Of a DNA stretch of 64,000 nt, positions 8,686-17,112 are shown one piece after another. The notes below the pieces were generated by a model that saw only the letters and a program-made list of their open reading frames with translations, ran no database searches and was not told the DNA's origin. The translations under genes were made by a program, and so were the position numbers. The DNA comes from DAHUYF01 sp035509275 (GTDB lineage Bacteria > Pseudomonadota > Alphaproteobacteria > ATCC43930 > CGMCC-115725): NCBI GenBank assembly GCA_035509275.1, contig DATJLU010000072.1, forward strand, positions 3,927-67,926, written 5' to 3'. The number at the start of each line of letters is the position of its first letter. Position 1 is the stretch's first letter.

Positions 8686-9666
8686 ATGCTGCCACATCGC
8701 AGGCTCGGCACGAACGGACCGACGGTATCGGCGATCGGACTCGGCTGCATGTCGCTGTCGGGCGTCTATGGCAAGAGCGAAGATGCGGCGGGAATCGCCC
8801 TCGTCCACCACGCGCTCGACCGCGGCATCGACATTCTCGATTCCTCCGACCTCTATGGCTGGGGTCATAACGAGGAGCTGCTCGGCCGCGCGCTCAAGGG
8901 GCGGCGCGACGGCGTCTGCCTCGTCAGCAAGTTCGGCCAGGTGAAGACAGCGACCGGCCAAGGGGTCGACAGCCGGCCGGAATATGTCCAGCAGGCCTGC
9001 GAGGCGAGCCTGAAGCGGCTCGGCGTCGACCATATCGATCTCTATTTCCAGCACCGCGTCGATCCCAAAGTGCCGATCGAGGACACGGTGGGCGCCATGG
9101 TGCGGCTGATCGAGCAAGGCAAGGTGCGCCATCTCGGCCTGTCCGAAGCGCGGCCGGAAACGATCCGCCGCGCGCACAAGGTGCACCCGATCGCCGCCGT
9201 GCAGACCGAATACTCCCTCCTCTATCGCGAAGAGGCGGAAGAGACGCTGCAGACCACACGCGCGCTCGGCATCGGCTTCATGGCCTATTCGCCGCTCGGC
9301 CGCGGCCTGCTCACCGGCGCGGTGCGCAGCGCCGGCGATGTCGCCGGCGACCGGCGCGCCGAGCATCCGCGCTTCGTCGGCGACAATCTGACGCGCAATC
9401 TGGGGCTGGTGGAGCGCGTCGAGGCGATGGCGCGCGAGAAAGCCTGCACGCCCGGCCAGCTCGTCCTCGCCTGGCTCCTGGCGCAAGGCGACGACATCGT
9501 GCCGATCCCCGGCACCAAGCGCAAAGCGCGGCTCGACGAGAATCTGGGAGCGCTTTCGGTCAAGCTCACCCCCGCCGAGGCGGGGCGCCTCGGCGAGGCC
9601 GTGCCGCGCGGCGCCGCTTCGGGTACGCGCTATCCCGAAGGGGCGATGAAAGCGGTCTACCGCTAA
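8686..9666 (+). CDS. Aldo/keto reductase
   Basis: The 326-residue protein has the aldo/keto reductase barrel with its catalytic tetrad: Asp in LDSSDLYG, Tyr in the same loop, Lys in LVSKFGQ and His in YFQHRVDP. The NADPH-binding end is seen as VPIPGTKRKARLDENLGA. It reduces aldehydes or ketones with NADPH; the close match to the YakC/plant-type AKR12-13 layout (GLGCMSLSGVYG) suggests a broad-range enzyme. AAGGGAGG precedes the ATG at ideal spacing. It is a single gene, and nothing nearby narrows its substrate. Confidence 0.9.
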   Translation: MLPHRRLGTNGPTVSAIGLGCMSLSGVYGKSEDAAGIALVHHALDRGIDILDSSDLYGWGHNEELLGRALKGRRDGVCLVSKFGQVKTATGQGVDSRPEYVQQACEASLKRLGVDHIDLYFQHRVDPKVPIEDTVGAMVRLIEQGKVRHLGLSEARPETIRRAHKVHPIAAVQTEYSLLYREEAEETLQTTRALGIGFMAYSPLGRGLLTGAVRSAGDVAGDRRAEHPRFVGDNLTRNLGLVERVEAMAREKACTPGQLVLAWLLAQGDDIVPIPGTKRKARLDENLGALSVKLTPAEAGRLGEAVPRGAASGTRYPEGAMKAVYR

Positions 9667-9741
9667 GCGCTGTCGGGCGCGGCCACGCGCCCAAATTACC
9701 GGGATGAGCCTACGCCCCTGGTGTACGCCGGGAGCATTTCA

Positions 9742-9758
9742 TCACGTGTTTCACGTGA
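9742..9758. promoter_or_regulatory. Perfect inverted repeat, possible operator
   Basis: TCACGTG, three bases TTT, and CACGTGA form a perfect seven-base inverted repeat in the 291-base gap between the aldo/keto reductase and the LLM oxidoreductase. The size suits a small dimeric regulator. It lies about 200 bases upstream of the next start, and no regulator is encoded beside it. Confidence 0.3.
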
Positions 9759-9957
9759 AGCGTGGGTTCCTGGCAGAGCCCTTGCACCGGGCACGCTCAA
9801 TCGCCCTGCACGATGGCAAGAGGTGAAGCACACTACCACAGGCACCCCATAGAGAGTGGCCGAATGCATCTCACGTGCAATCGCGCCCGCGACCTCGCTT
9901 GCTTCCGCGAACGGAGCCACTCTAGGCTTTTCGTCTCCAGCCCAGAGGGAGTTTCCG

Positions 9958-10815
9958 ATGCGTCTCAGCGCGTTTTTCCCGACCCGCGATATCGGCAGCG
10001 ATCCCGTCAAGATCCGGGATTGGGCGCAGGCGGCGGAGGATCTCGGCTATCTCTATATCGAGGTCCCCGACCATGTGTTCGGCGCGACGGCGCGCGATGG
10101 CTGGACGCCGCTCTACAATGAGAGCGACCCCTTTCACGAGACCTTCACGACGCTGGCCTTCCTCGCCGCGGCGACCCGGAGCATCAAGCTGTCGAGCGGC
10201 ATCCTCATCCTGCCGCAGCGCCAGACCGGCGTCGTCGCCAAGCAGGCCGCCGAAGTCGACCTGCTCAGCGGCGGACGCCTGCGTTTGGGCATCGGCGGCG
10301 GCTGGAACCATGTCGAGTACCAGGCGCTTGGCGCCGAATGGAAGACGCGAGGGGCGCGCCAGGCCGAGCAGGTGGAAGTGCTGCGCCGGTTGTGGACCGA
10401 GGATCTCGTCAGCTTCACCGGCCGGTTTCACCACCTGCGCGAGGTCAACATCCTGCCGCGGCCGGTCCAGCGGCCGATCCCGATCTGGTTCGGCGGCTCG
10501 TCGGACGCGGTCATCGCGCGCGCGGCGCGGCTGGGCGATGGCTGGATGCCGATCATGCCGCCGGATGAGGAGGCGGCAGCCAAGCTGGCGGCGCTGCGCC
10601 ATCATCTCCGCTCGTTCGGGCGGGATCCGGCCGGCTTCGGCTTGGAGGCGTGGCTGCGGATGAAGGAGCCCGACCCGCAGCTTTGGTCCGCCGCCGCAGA
10701 AGGCTGGCGCCGGCTGGGCGCCGAGGTGGTGATGCTCTATCCGACCTACCGGATCGCGGATTTCGACGAGCAGATCCAGACTCTGCGCCGCTTCAAAGAG
10801 GTGGTGCAGGGATAG
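9958..10815 (+). CDS. LLM-class (luciferase-like) flavin/F420-dependent oxidoreductase
   Basis: The ATG at 9958 follows GAGGGAGTTTCC and starts MRLSAFFPTRDIGSD; the frame is open further upstream without a ribosome site. The 285-residue protein has the bacterial luciferase-like barrel: SSGILILPQRQTGVVAKQAA, then LRLGIGGGWNHVEYQALG, and RPVQRPIPIWFGGSSDAVI, all hallmarks of the TIGR03619-type LLM group. It should use FMN or F420 to oxidise or reduce a small molecule. It ends 39 bases before FixL in the same direction, so transcription may read through, though a functional link is not evident. Confidence 0.88.
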   Translation: MRLSAFFPTRDIGSDPVKIRDWAQAAEDLGYLYIEVPDHVFGATARDGWTPLYNESDPFHETFTTLAFLAAATRSIKLSSGILILPQRQTGVVAKQAAEVDLLSGGRLRLGIGGGWNHVEYQALGAEWKTRGARQAEQVEVLRRLWTEDLVSFTGRFHHLREVNILPRPVQRPIPIWFGGSSDAVIARAARLGDGWMPIMPPDEEAAAKLAALRHHLRSFGRDPAGFGLEAWLRMKEPDPQLWSAAAEGWRRLGAEVVMLYPTYRIADFDEQIQTLRRFKEVVQG

Positions 10816-10854
10816 GGCGCGCCGCGCCCCTCCCCTTTCTCGCCGGCTTTCGCC

Positions 10855-12072
10855 ATGATGCGGAACGGAACGGAACGGAACGGGGACATGGCGAAAGCGC
10901 GCAAGGGGAAGGCGGCGAAGGCGGTCGGTGGCACGCGCGCGCTCGCCGATACCGAGCGGGCGCTCCGCCTCAGCGAGGCGCATCTGCGCTCGGTGCTGGA
11001 GACGGTGCCGGACGCAATCATCGTCATCGACGACCACGGCGTCATCGAATCCTTCAGCCCGGCCGCCGAGCGGCTCTTCGGCTACACGGAAGCAGCGGTG
11101 GTCGGCCGCAACGTCAACATCCTGATGCCGTCCCCCTATCGCGAGCAGCATGACGGCTATCTCGCCCGCTATCTCACCACCGGGGAGCGGCGCATCATCG
11201 GCATCGGCCGTGTCGTGGTCGGCCAGCGCGCCGACGGCTCGACCTTTCCGATGGAGCTGGCGGTGGGCGAGATCGACCTCGATGGCCGGCGCCTCTTCAC
11301 CGGCTTCGTTCGCGACATCACCGAGCGCCAGACGACGCGCGAGCGGCTGCACGAGCTGCAATCGGAGCTGCTGCGCGCGTCGCGCCTCTCATCCATGGGG
11401 CAGATGGCCTCGGCGCTCGCCCATGAGTTGAACCAGCCGCTCACGGCGGTCATCAATTACGTCCAGGCTTGCCGGCGGCTGCTCGGAAGCGGCGATGGCG
11501 CTGCACTCGAGCGGCTGCAGGACACGATGGACAAGGCGGTGAGCCAGGCCAACCGCGCCGGCCAGATCATCCACCGCATGCGTCAATTCATCCAGAAAGG
11601 CGACACCGACCGTCAGGTCGAAAGCATCAACAAGCTCATCGAGGAGGCGAGCGCGCTGGCGCTGGTCGGCGCCAAGGAGAGCGGCATCCTCGTGCGCCTC
11701 GAGCTGAGCCCGGAGCTGCCGCCCGTGCTGGTCGACCGCATTCAAATCCAGCAGGTGCTGGTGAACCTGATCCGCAACAGTGTCGAAGCGCTCAGCACCG
11801 CGCCGCGCCGCGAGCTCACGATCAAGACCTACAAATCGAACGGAGAGATGGTCGAGGTCGCCGTCGCCGATAGCGGCCCCGGCCTCGACGAGGCCGTCGC
11901 CAAGCAGCTCTTTCAGCCCTTCATCACCACCAAGGCCCGCGGCATGGGGCTCGGCCTGTCGATCAGCCGCTCGATCATCGACGCGCATGGCGGCAGGCTT
12001 TGGGCCGTGCCGGTACCGCAATCCGGCGTCAGCTTCCAGTTCACCCTGCCTGCCGCCGAGCCCGCTCCATGA
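10855..12072 (+). CDS. fixL: FixL-type heme-PAS oxygen sensor histidine kinase
   Basis: A soluble 405-residue kinase with one PAS domain (about 40-160) and a HisKA/HATPase core. The PAS carries the FixL heme-pocket signature: proximal His99 (REQHDGY), Arg105 and distal Arg119 (RIIGIGRVV), equal to H200, R206 and R220 of Bradyrhizobium FixL; the heme-propionate position H214 is Arg113. The phospho-acceptor is His190 (ALAHELNQPL). FixL binds O2 at heme, and loss of O2 activates autophosphorylation. No membrane segment and no second PAS are present. The start is uncertain: ATG at 10855/10858 or 10888, with a (CGGAA)4 tract between them. The stop overlaps fixJ as ATGA. Confidence 0.92.
   Translation: MMRNGTERNGDMAKARKGKAAKAVGGTRALADTERALRLSEAHLRSVLETVPDAIIVIDDHGVIESFSPAAERLFGYTEAAVVGRNVNILMPSPYREQHDGYLARYLTTGERRIIGIGRVVVGQRADGSTFPMELAVGEIDLDGRRLFTGFVRDITERQTTRERLHELQSELLRASRLSSMGQMASALAHELNQPLTAVINYVQACRRLLGSGDGAALERLQDTMDKAVSQANRAGQIIHRMRQFIQKGDTDRQVESINKLIEEASALALVGAKESGILVRLELSPELPPVLVDRIQIQQVLVNLIRNSVEALSTAPRRELTIKTYKSNGEMVEVAVADSGPGLDEAVAKQLFQPFITTKARGMGLGLSISRSIIDAHGGRLWAVPVPQSGVSFQFTLPAAEPAP
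10861..10880. repeat. (CGGAA)4 pentanucleotide tandem repeat at fixL start
   Basis: Four exact copies of CGGAA lie directly between the first possible start codons of fixL (10855 and 10858) and the next one (10888). Slippage by one unit would shift the frame if translation starts upstream, or alter the spacing upstream of the ATG at 10888. Confidence 0.75.
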
Positions 12073-12689
12073 GCGCCAATGCCCGCATCTTCATCGTCGA
12101 CGATGACGACGCCGTTCGCGACTCGCTCGAGCTGCTGCTGCGAGCCGCGGGCTTCGAGGCGATCGTCGCCTATGCCTCGGCGCGCAACTTCCTGGCGGAG
12201 GCGGCACCGATGCCGGGCGAGTGCCTGCTTCTCGATGTGCGCATGCCGGATATGGACGGGCTCGAGCTGCAGGAAGAGCTCAACCGCCGCGGTATCAAGC
12301 TGCCGGTGATCATCATGACCGGCCATGGCGACGTGCCGATCGCCGTCCGCGCGATGAAGGCCGGGGCGATGGATTTTATCGAGAAGCCCTTTTCCGACGA
12401 GCTGCTGGTCGATTGCGTGCGCCGCGCGCGCCGGCAGGCCGAGGAGGCGCGGCGCGAGGGCGCCGAGGCCGACGAGGTGCGCCACCGGCTGCAAATCCTG
12501 ACGCCGCGCGAGCGCGACGTCCTGCAAGGAATGATCGCCGGCCAACCTAACAAGCTCATCGCCCATGCGCTCGGTATCAGCCCGCGCACGGTCGAGATCC
12601 ATCGCGCCCGCGTCATGGACAAGATGGCGGCGCGCAGCCTTTCGGCGCTGGTGCGCATGGCGCTGGCGGCCGGAATCGAGTCGAACTGA
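12069..12689 (+). CDS. fixJ: FixJ-type response regulator (REC + LuxR HTH)
   Basis: The 206-residue protein begins MSANARIFIVDDDDAVRDSL. The receiver domain has its acidic pocket at residues 11-14, the phosphorylation site Asp56 (LLLDVRMPDMDG), Thr (IIMTGHGDV) and Lys (EKPFSDE). The C-terminal LuxR-type helix-turn-helix starts at LTPRERDVLQGM and includes LIAHALGISPRTVEIHR. It is the natural partner of the coupled FixL and should act as a transcription activator when oxygen is low, by analogy with rhizobial FixJ that drives fixK and nifA. No fix, nif or fixK gene lies in this window, so the targets are elsewhere or unknown. Confidence 0.92.
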   Translation: MSANARIFIVDDDDAVRDSLELLLRAAGFEAIVAYASARNFLAEAAPMPGECLLLDVRMPDMDGLELQEELNRRGIKLPVIIMTGHGDVPIAVRAMKAGAMDFIEKPFSDELLVDCVRRARRQAEEARREGAEADEVRHRLQILTPRERDVLQGMIAGQPNKLIAHALGISPRTVEIHRARVMDKMAARSLSALVRMALAAGIESN

Positions 12690-12707
12690 AGGCGCGGCGA
12701 GGCAGCC

Positions 12708-14012
12708 TCAGCCCTTCGGCGCGCTCGATCTCGCCGCGCGCGCCTTGTCGATATCGACCTCGACCATCGTCACGTCGTTGAACAGCGCCCCGGCGAAATC
12801 GGCATCCTGGACCCGCGCTTTTTTCAGGCTGGCGCTGCGCAGGTCGGCCTCGAAGAATTTGGCCCCTTCGAGGTTCGAAGGAAGATCTTGCGAACCGGCG
12901 CCGACGCGCTCCAACGGGCCGAGATTGGCCCCGACCAGCACGGCGGCACCGAGATGCGCGTGCGACAGGCAGGCGCCTCTCAGATCGGCGTTGGACAGGT
13001 TGGCCTCGCGCAGATCCGAAAACGACAAGTCCACCATCGACAACATGGCGCCGGTCAGATTGACACGCCGAAGCCGCGCGCCGACGATCGTCGCCATCGC
13101 CAAATTCACGTGGCTCAGGTCGTAGCCGCTCAGATCGGCGTGGTTCAGCACCGCGCGTTGGCCGTTCCTGCCGCTGCTTTCCACCCAGATCGCATGGTGG
13201 CGCAGCATCTCGACGAGCGTGTCGCGGGAGATGCTGGAGATGGCCGGCTTGGTAAGCCCCTCGACCTTCAGCGCGCCGGCGAAGACCTCGCCGTCCATGA
13301 TCGCGCCGCTGATATCGACGCCCTGAACCTCGGCCCCTTTGAAGATGGCTTTGCTCAGGCAGGCGCCGCGCAGAATCGCCTCGTTCAATCTGGCATTGGT
13401 CATGTCGGCGCGCTCGAGCACGGCCCCCGTCAGGTCGGCGCGACGCATATCGACGTTGCGCAGATCCGCGTGGTTCAGGACGGCGTCCCTGAGATCCGCC
13501 CCGGTCAGCACGGCATCGGTCAGCTTCGCCTCGGAAAAATCGGCGCCGCGGGCGCGAACCTTCGTGGCATCCGCCGCTTGCGGCCGCAGGGCAGCGCTGG
13601 CGGCAAGCTGTCCGCTGTCCATCTTGGCAAAGGTACCCTGGCGAAGATCGGCACCGCGAAAGCAGGCTCGCTCCATTTGCGCGCCGCGCAAGCAGGCGCC
13701 TCTGAGGTCGGATTTCGACAGATCCGCGCCGTCCAAATTCGACAGGCGCAAATCGGCCCCGAACAAATTGGCGCCGGAGAGCCGCGTATCGCTCAGCTTC
13801 GAACCGCGAAGATTGGCGCCCGTCAGATCGGCGCGGGAAAGATCGCGTCCGCTGAGATCGACGCCCGAGAGATCATGACGGGCGAACGAGGCCGGGCGGC
13901 CGCCCGAACGGCCGCGAATGTAAAGCTCGTGCAGCTGCAGCACTTGGCGGAATTGCTGCGGCGTAAGGCGCTTGTAGTCCGGGCCCGAATATCCGGCATC
14001 TTCGAACGGCAT
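12708..14012 (-). CDS. Two-module pentapeptide-repeat protein
   Basis: The 434-residue protein is mostly A(D/N)LXX pentapeptide repeats, expected to fold as a right-handed quadrilateral beta-helix. Repeats run from about residue 45 to 260 and again from about 295 to 430. Each block is preceded by the same kind of cap: LQLHELYIRGRSGGRPASF before the first and MLRHHAIWVESSGRNGQRAV before the second, both followed by a DLSG run. This indicates an internal duplication. No signal peptide, membrane helix, kinase or enzyme domain is seen. Some pentapeptide proteins bind gyrase; most have no known role. It converges on fixJ with an 18-base gap and is divergent from the CxxCH sensor kinase gene. Confidence 0.88.
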   Translation of the reverse strand: MPFEDAGYSGPDYKRLTPQQFRQVLQLHELYIRGRSGGRPASFARHDLSGVDLSGRDLSRADLTGANLRGSKLSDTRLSGANLFGADLRLSNLDGADLSKSDLRGACLRGAQMERACFRGADLRQGTFAKMDSGQLAASAALRPQAADATKVRARGADFSEAKLTDAVLTGADLRDAVLNHADLRNVDMRRADLTGAVLERADMTNARLNEAILRGACLSKAIFKGAEVQGVDISGAIMDGEVFAGALKVEGLTKPAISSISRDTLVEMLRHHAIWVESSGRNGQRAVLNHADLSGYDLSHVNLAMATIVGARLRRVNLTGAMLSMVDLSFSDLREANLSNADLRGACLSHAHLGAAVLVGANLGPLERVGAGSQDLPSNLEGAKFFEADLRSASLKKARVQDADFAGALFNDVTMVEVDIDKARAARSSAPKG

Positions 14013-14259
14013 GTCAGTATTATTGGGCCAAACCGTTATGAATTACTGAATTGGCGCGGAGCATTGGAGTTCTTGGCCCGTCCCAGGCCTTCACCGCGCC
14101 GGCGCCGTCACGCCCATTGTGGCGTGGGGCCTGGCCGTCGACCTCAGGGGTGACGATCGTGTGAGCAAACCGTGGCAACGCGCATTTTCGCCGAGCGGCG
14201 ATGCTTCCCCGAGAGATACGCAAGGCGCGATAATTCCCTATTAACGAGTATTCGCCATA

Positions 14260-15792
14260 GTGCGCTCGCATTGTGTTTTCGCCCGCTTCACCGGAAGCCA
14301 GGCCGGAGGCGCGTCGTTGCAGCGCGGAATTGACATCGACCAGTTCGCCACGTCGCGGACGGGACGGAGCTACTTCAAGTTCCTCGTCTTCTGCGCCCTA
14401 TTCTCTTTTGGCATCGGGTTCGTCTTTTACGAGACCAGCCTGCGCTCCTACACCGTGAGCAAAAGCGAAGAAAAGATCACGGCGCTGCAGTTGGTGGATG
14501 CTTTCGTCAATCAATATTCGGGAATTCGCGGCGATCTCCACAGCGACAAGGCGCCCGTCCCCGCCACGTTTCGTGCTCACGCCATCGATCTCTTCAACCG
14601 CTCGGGCGACGGCGATCACCTCTTGCGTCTCGACTTGGTCGGCCGGACCGGCCGAGCGATCGTGACGCCGCCGCGGGACCAGGCGATGGCCGAAATCATC
14701 GAGCAATTCGCTCACTCGACGAATCCGCAACCGCGATCCGCATTCATCGATCTCGACGGGCATACGATCTTCCGGACGATGTATCCTTCGATCGCCAGTC
14801 AGCAGAGCTGCGTCGATTGCCACAACCAGCTCCAAGGCGACAAGGGGCACTGGAAGCTCAATGACGTCATGGGCGCGTTCTCGGTCGACGTTCCGGCCGG
14901 TCCCTTCCTGCGCCGCAATCTCCTCCAGAGCGCCGGCATGGGGCTCGGAACATTTGCGGCGCTGAGCGCGGTAAGCCTGTGGATCGCGCTGCTCTACTTC
15001 CATCGCAGCCGCGAACGCGAAGCGACCTTTCGCGCCGTCCAACGCGCGAAGGAGGAGGCCGAATCGGCGAGCCGTTCCAAATCCGAATTCCTGACGAATA
15101 TGAGCCATGAATTGCGCACGCCCTTGAACGCCATTATCGGTTTTTCGGACGTCATGGCGGGCGAAAAGTTCGGCCCGCTGGGCAATGAGCGCTATGTGCA
15201 ATACGTCCACGATGTCGGCGACAGCGGGCGGCATCTGCTGAGCCTGATCAACGACGTTCTCGATATCTCGAAAGTCGAGTGCGGCAAGCTCGATCTCCAT
15301 GAAGAGGCCGTCGACCTTGCCGAGATCTTCGACGGCTCGATCCGGCTCATGCGCCAGCGCGCCGAAGCGGCGCAGATCTCGCTGACGGCCGAGGTGGCGG
15401 CTTCGCTGCCACCGCTTTGGGCGGATGGTCGCCGCATCAAGCAGGTCGTGCTCAATCTGCTGTCGAACGCGGTCAAATTCACGCCGGCGGGCGGCAGCGT
15501 CTCGGTGCGCGCGTTTGCCGGCAAGGATGGTGTCCGGTTTGCCGTGAGCGATAGCGGGATCGGCATGGATGCGGCCGGCATCGAGCTGGCATTGCGGCCG
15601 TTCGGTCAGGTCGATTCCAGCCTTGCCCGCAAATATTCCGGCACCGGGCTTGGCCTGCCGCTGAGCAAGGCGATTGCGGAATTGCATGGCGGCACGCTCG
15701 AGATCGCCAGCCGGCCGGACGAGGGAACGGTTGTGACGGTCGCGTTACCGCTGCGCCGGATCATCGCGAAGCGAGCCGACACCGCCGCTTGA
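14260..15792 (+). CDS. Sensor histidine kinase with periplasmic DUF3365-like heme (CxxCH) domain
   Basis: The protein (510 residues from a GTG at 14260; the exact start is uncertain) has a transmembrane helix at about 40-58, a periplasmic domain of about 165 residues, a second helix near 227-247, then HisKA (His283, NMSHELRTPLN) and HATPase_c (GTGLGLPLSKAI). The periplasmic part ends with CVDCHN at 184-189, a c-type heme attachment motif, in the layout of DUF3365/Tll0287-like sensors. It probably senses redox state, a ligand such as O2 or NO, or membrane respiration through covalent heme. No response regulator is adjacent, so its partner is encoded elsewhere; FixJ, two genes away, is one candidate. 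Confidence 0.87.
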   Translation: MRSHCVFARFTGSQAGGASLQRGIDIDQFATSRTGRSYFKFLVFCALFSFGIGFVFYETSLRSYTVSKSEEKITALQLVDAFVNQYSGIRGDLHSDKAPVPATFRAHAIDLFNRSGDGDHLLRLDLVGRTGRAIVTPPRDQAMAEIIEQFAHSTNPQPRSAFIDLDGHTIFRTMYPSIASQQSCVDCHNQLQGDKGHWKLNDVMGAFSVDVPAGPFLRRNLLQSAGMGLGTFAALSAVSLWIALLYFHRSREREATFRAVQRAKEEAESASRSKSEFLTNMSHELRTPLNAIIGFSDVMAGEKFGPLGNERYVQYVHDVGDSGRHLLSLINDVLDISKVECGKLDLHEEAVDLAEIFDGSIRLMRQRAEAAQISLTAEVAASLPPLWADGRRIKQVVLNLLSNAVKFTPAGGSVSVRAFAGKDGVRFAVSDSGIGMDAAGIELALRPFGQVDSSLARKYSGTGLGLPLSKAIAELHGGTLEIASRPDEGTVVTVALPLRRIIAKRADTAA

Positions 15793-15976
15793 CGCAAGGC
15801 GGGCGCGTTGCTCCCGCCGCATCGGCCAATCTCGCGCTCCGAACAGCCGCAAGTCTTCGACGCTTCGTCATCAAATCATCATAAATCTTCGCGCCGTGAA
15901 AAGGCTGCAAGAAGTCTTTCAGATCGTCCGCGCCTCGCAGTAAGGTAGGCCGCAGACCAAGATCTGGAGCAGCGAC

Positions 15977-16900
15977 ATGGCGACGCCGAGCAATCAGCCA
16001 ACAAATGGGCGAGACTGGTTGGACGCGGAACTCGCCGACGCGATCGATGAGGATTATGAGCTCGAGCTCTCCGAGCCGGAGCTGTCACTCGAAATCCAGA
16101 ATATCTATCGCAAGGCCCATCCGCCTTCGCTTCCCCGCGCCGACTATTTTCGCACCTTGCTCAAACTCCAGGCCGAGCTGATCAAGCTCCAGGACTGGAT
16201 CGCCCATCAGAAGGAAAAGGTCGTCGTCCTCTTCGAAGGCCGGGACAGCGCCGGCAAGGGCGGCGTCATCAAGCGCATCACCCAGCGGCTCAATCCACGC
16301 GTCTGCCGCGTCGTCGCGCTCCCCGCCCCCACCGAGCGCGAGCGCTCCCAATGGTACTTCCAGCGCTATGTCCCGCATCTTCCGGCCGGCGGCGAGATGG
16401 TGCTGTTCGATCGCTCCTGGTACAACCGGTCAGGCGTCGAGCGGGTCATGGGCTTTGCCACCGCGGATCAGGTCGAGCAATTCTTTCACGACGTCCCTGA
16501 GTTCGAACGCATGCTGGTCCGCTCCGGCATCCGGCTGATCAAATATTGGTTTTCGATCACCGACCAGGAGCAGCAGCTGCGCTTCCTGATGCGGATTCAC
16601 GACCCGCTCAAGCAATGGAAGCTTTCGCCCATGGATCTGCAGTCCCGGGTCCGCTGGGAAGACTATACAAGGGCGAAGGAGGAGACCTTCGCCCGGACCA
16701 GTATCCCGGAAGCGCCATGGCACATTGTCGAGGCGAACGACAAAAAACGGGCGCGCCTCAATTGCATCGATCATCTGCTCTCTCAAATTCGCTATGAAGA
16801 CATACCGCACGAGGAGGTGAAGCTGCCGGACCGGGTCTTCAATCCGGATTACGAGCGCCACGTCTTGCCCCCGGAACTCTTCGTTCCGTCCAAATACTGA
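15977..16900 (+). CDS. ppk2: Polyphosphate kinase 2
   Basis: The 307-residue protein matches PPK2 throughout: Walker A at EGRDSAGKGG (87-96), the lid and Walker B region VLFDRSWYNRSGVERVMGF, and the PPK2-specific SITDQEQQLRFLMRIHDPLKQWKLSP. Such enzymes use polyphosphate to phosphorylate GDP or ADP, or the reverse. An acidic N-terminal extension of about 40 residues (EDYELELSEPELS) is present. The start follows GGAGCAGCGAC. Polyphosphate handling fits the stress and oxygen-sensing genes around it, but no shared control is seen. The chain length and single domain suggest the one-domain class I group. Confidence 0.93.
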   Translation: MATPSNQPTNGRDWLDAELADAIDEDYELELSEPELSLEIQNIYRKAHPPSLPRADYFRTLLKLQAELIKLQDWIAHQKEKVVVLFEGRDSAGKGGVIKRITQRLNPRVCRVVALPAPTERERSQWYFQRYVPHLPAGGEMVLFDRSWYNRSGVERVMGFATADQVEQFFHDVPEFERMLVRSGIRLIKYWFSITDQEQQLRFLMRIHDPLKQWKLSPMDLQSRVRWEDYTRAKEETFARTSIPEAPWHIVEANDKKRARLNCIDHLLSQIRYEDIPHEEVKLPDRVFNPDYERHVLPPELFVPSKY

Positions 16901-17112
16901 CGCCGTAGTGCCCGCTCGCCGCGACCACGACCGGGCTCACGACAGCCGATCGTCATCATCTGCCCTGCGCTTTGCGCCTCTGATATCCTTCGGGCATCCG
17001 CCGGACGGGGCAAGCGCGGCGGCGGTGGCCTTGCAAGCGGACGCATCGAGCGCTGATTTCCTGGAGAACCCCGCGCCCAACGTGAAGGTGACTTGAAAAA
17101 GGAGCCATCGCT

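Noticed and set aside
9696..10010. A 104-residue minus-strand frame upstream of the LLM oxidoreductase
   Set aside because: It overlaps the start of the real gene and shows no ribosome site, signal or domain.
12888..14153. A 421-residue frame antisense to the pentapeptide protein
   Set aside because: Its apparent repeats only mirror the pentapeptide coding repeats.
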